Positions 5,712 to 5,789 of a stretch of DNA of 5,789 nucleotides are shown one piece after another. This stretch comes from DASUTW01 sp035513995. Lineage in GTDB: Bacteria > Actinomycetota > UBA4738 > CALAEC01. Position 1 is the first letter of the stretch; the number at the start of each line of letters is the position of its first letter. The notes beneath the pieces were generated by a model. That model saw only the letters and a list, made by a program, of their open reading frames with translations. It was not told where the DNA came from and made no database searches. Where the stretch lies: NCBI GenBank assembly GCA_035513995.1, contig DATKBL010000162.1, positions 1 to 5,789 of the forward strand, in the 5' to 3' direction. Position numbers and translations under genes: made by a program.

Positions 5712-5789
5712 TCAGCGCCGGGCGGCTCCCGGCACGCGCAGGTCGGCCCAGACGAGCCGGTGGTCCGAGCTGGGGAACGGGAACACCCC
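5712..5789 (-). CDS. C-terminal end of an endonuclease/exonuclease/phosphatase-family protein (runs off right edge)
   Basis: Only the last 25 codons are present. On the minus strand they read PFPSSDHRLVWADLRV and end in TGA at 5712-5714. The SDH triad followed by a hydrophobic strand (LVWADL) is the standard C-terminal signature of the DNase I-like endonuclease/exonuclease/phosphatase fold, where the Asp-His pair is catalytic and close to the metal site. The substrate (nucleic acid, sphingolipid or phosphoinositide) cannot be told from this tail. The gene is convergent with the coiled-coil gene and shares the hairpin terminator. Confidence 0.7.
   Translation of the reverse strand, partial: GVFPFPSSDHRLVWADLRVPGAARR

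Overview
The window is about 5.8 kb of very GC-rich DNA with GTG and TTG starts, strong Shine-Dalgarno sequences and tightly packed or overlapping genes. This fits a high-GC actinobacterium (Actinomycetota), perhaps an uncultured lineage. No ribosomal or marker gene is present, so this placement is only an inference.

Layout. On the minus strand at the left edge is the N-terminal part of a membrane fatty acyl desaturase. A 130-bp divergent control region follows, holding a perfect 18-bp palindrome (likely a repressor operator for the desaturase) and an ECF-type promoter facing right. Four plus-strand genes come next: a secreted, membrane-anchored cupredoxin; an ECF sigma factor; a long transmembrane anti-sigma factor with a zinc-binding N terminus and a large extracytoplasmic sensor part; and a membrane-anchored protein with a C-terminal M15 (VanY/CwlK-like) peptidase domain. 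The last three are translationally coupled or nearly so (11-nt overlap, then 4-nt overlap). A second promoter-like sequence overlaps the stop codon of the peptidase gene. It precedes a gene for an exported coiled-coil protein with a C-terminal membrane anchor, whose 3' end appears frameshifted. A perfect 14-bp hairpin with a UCCG tetraloop then separates it from a convergent gene, the C-terminal tail of an endonuclease/exonuclease/phosphatase-family protein.

Working together. The motif CTGAACC-N16-CGTC-S-GTA occurs exactly twice, 39 and 36 nt upstream of the chosen start codons of the cupredoxin and coiled-coil genes. It has the form of an ECF promoter (AAC-type -35, CGTC -10, 16-nt spacer). 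The simplest reading is a self-contained, autoregulated envelope-response unit. The anti-sigma factor would sense something outside the membrane and release the sigma factor. The sigma factor would then transcribe its own operon (copper protein, regulator pair, cell-wall peptidase) and the adjacent coiled-coil protein. The signal sensed cannot be read from the sequence.
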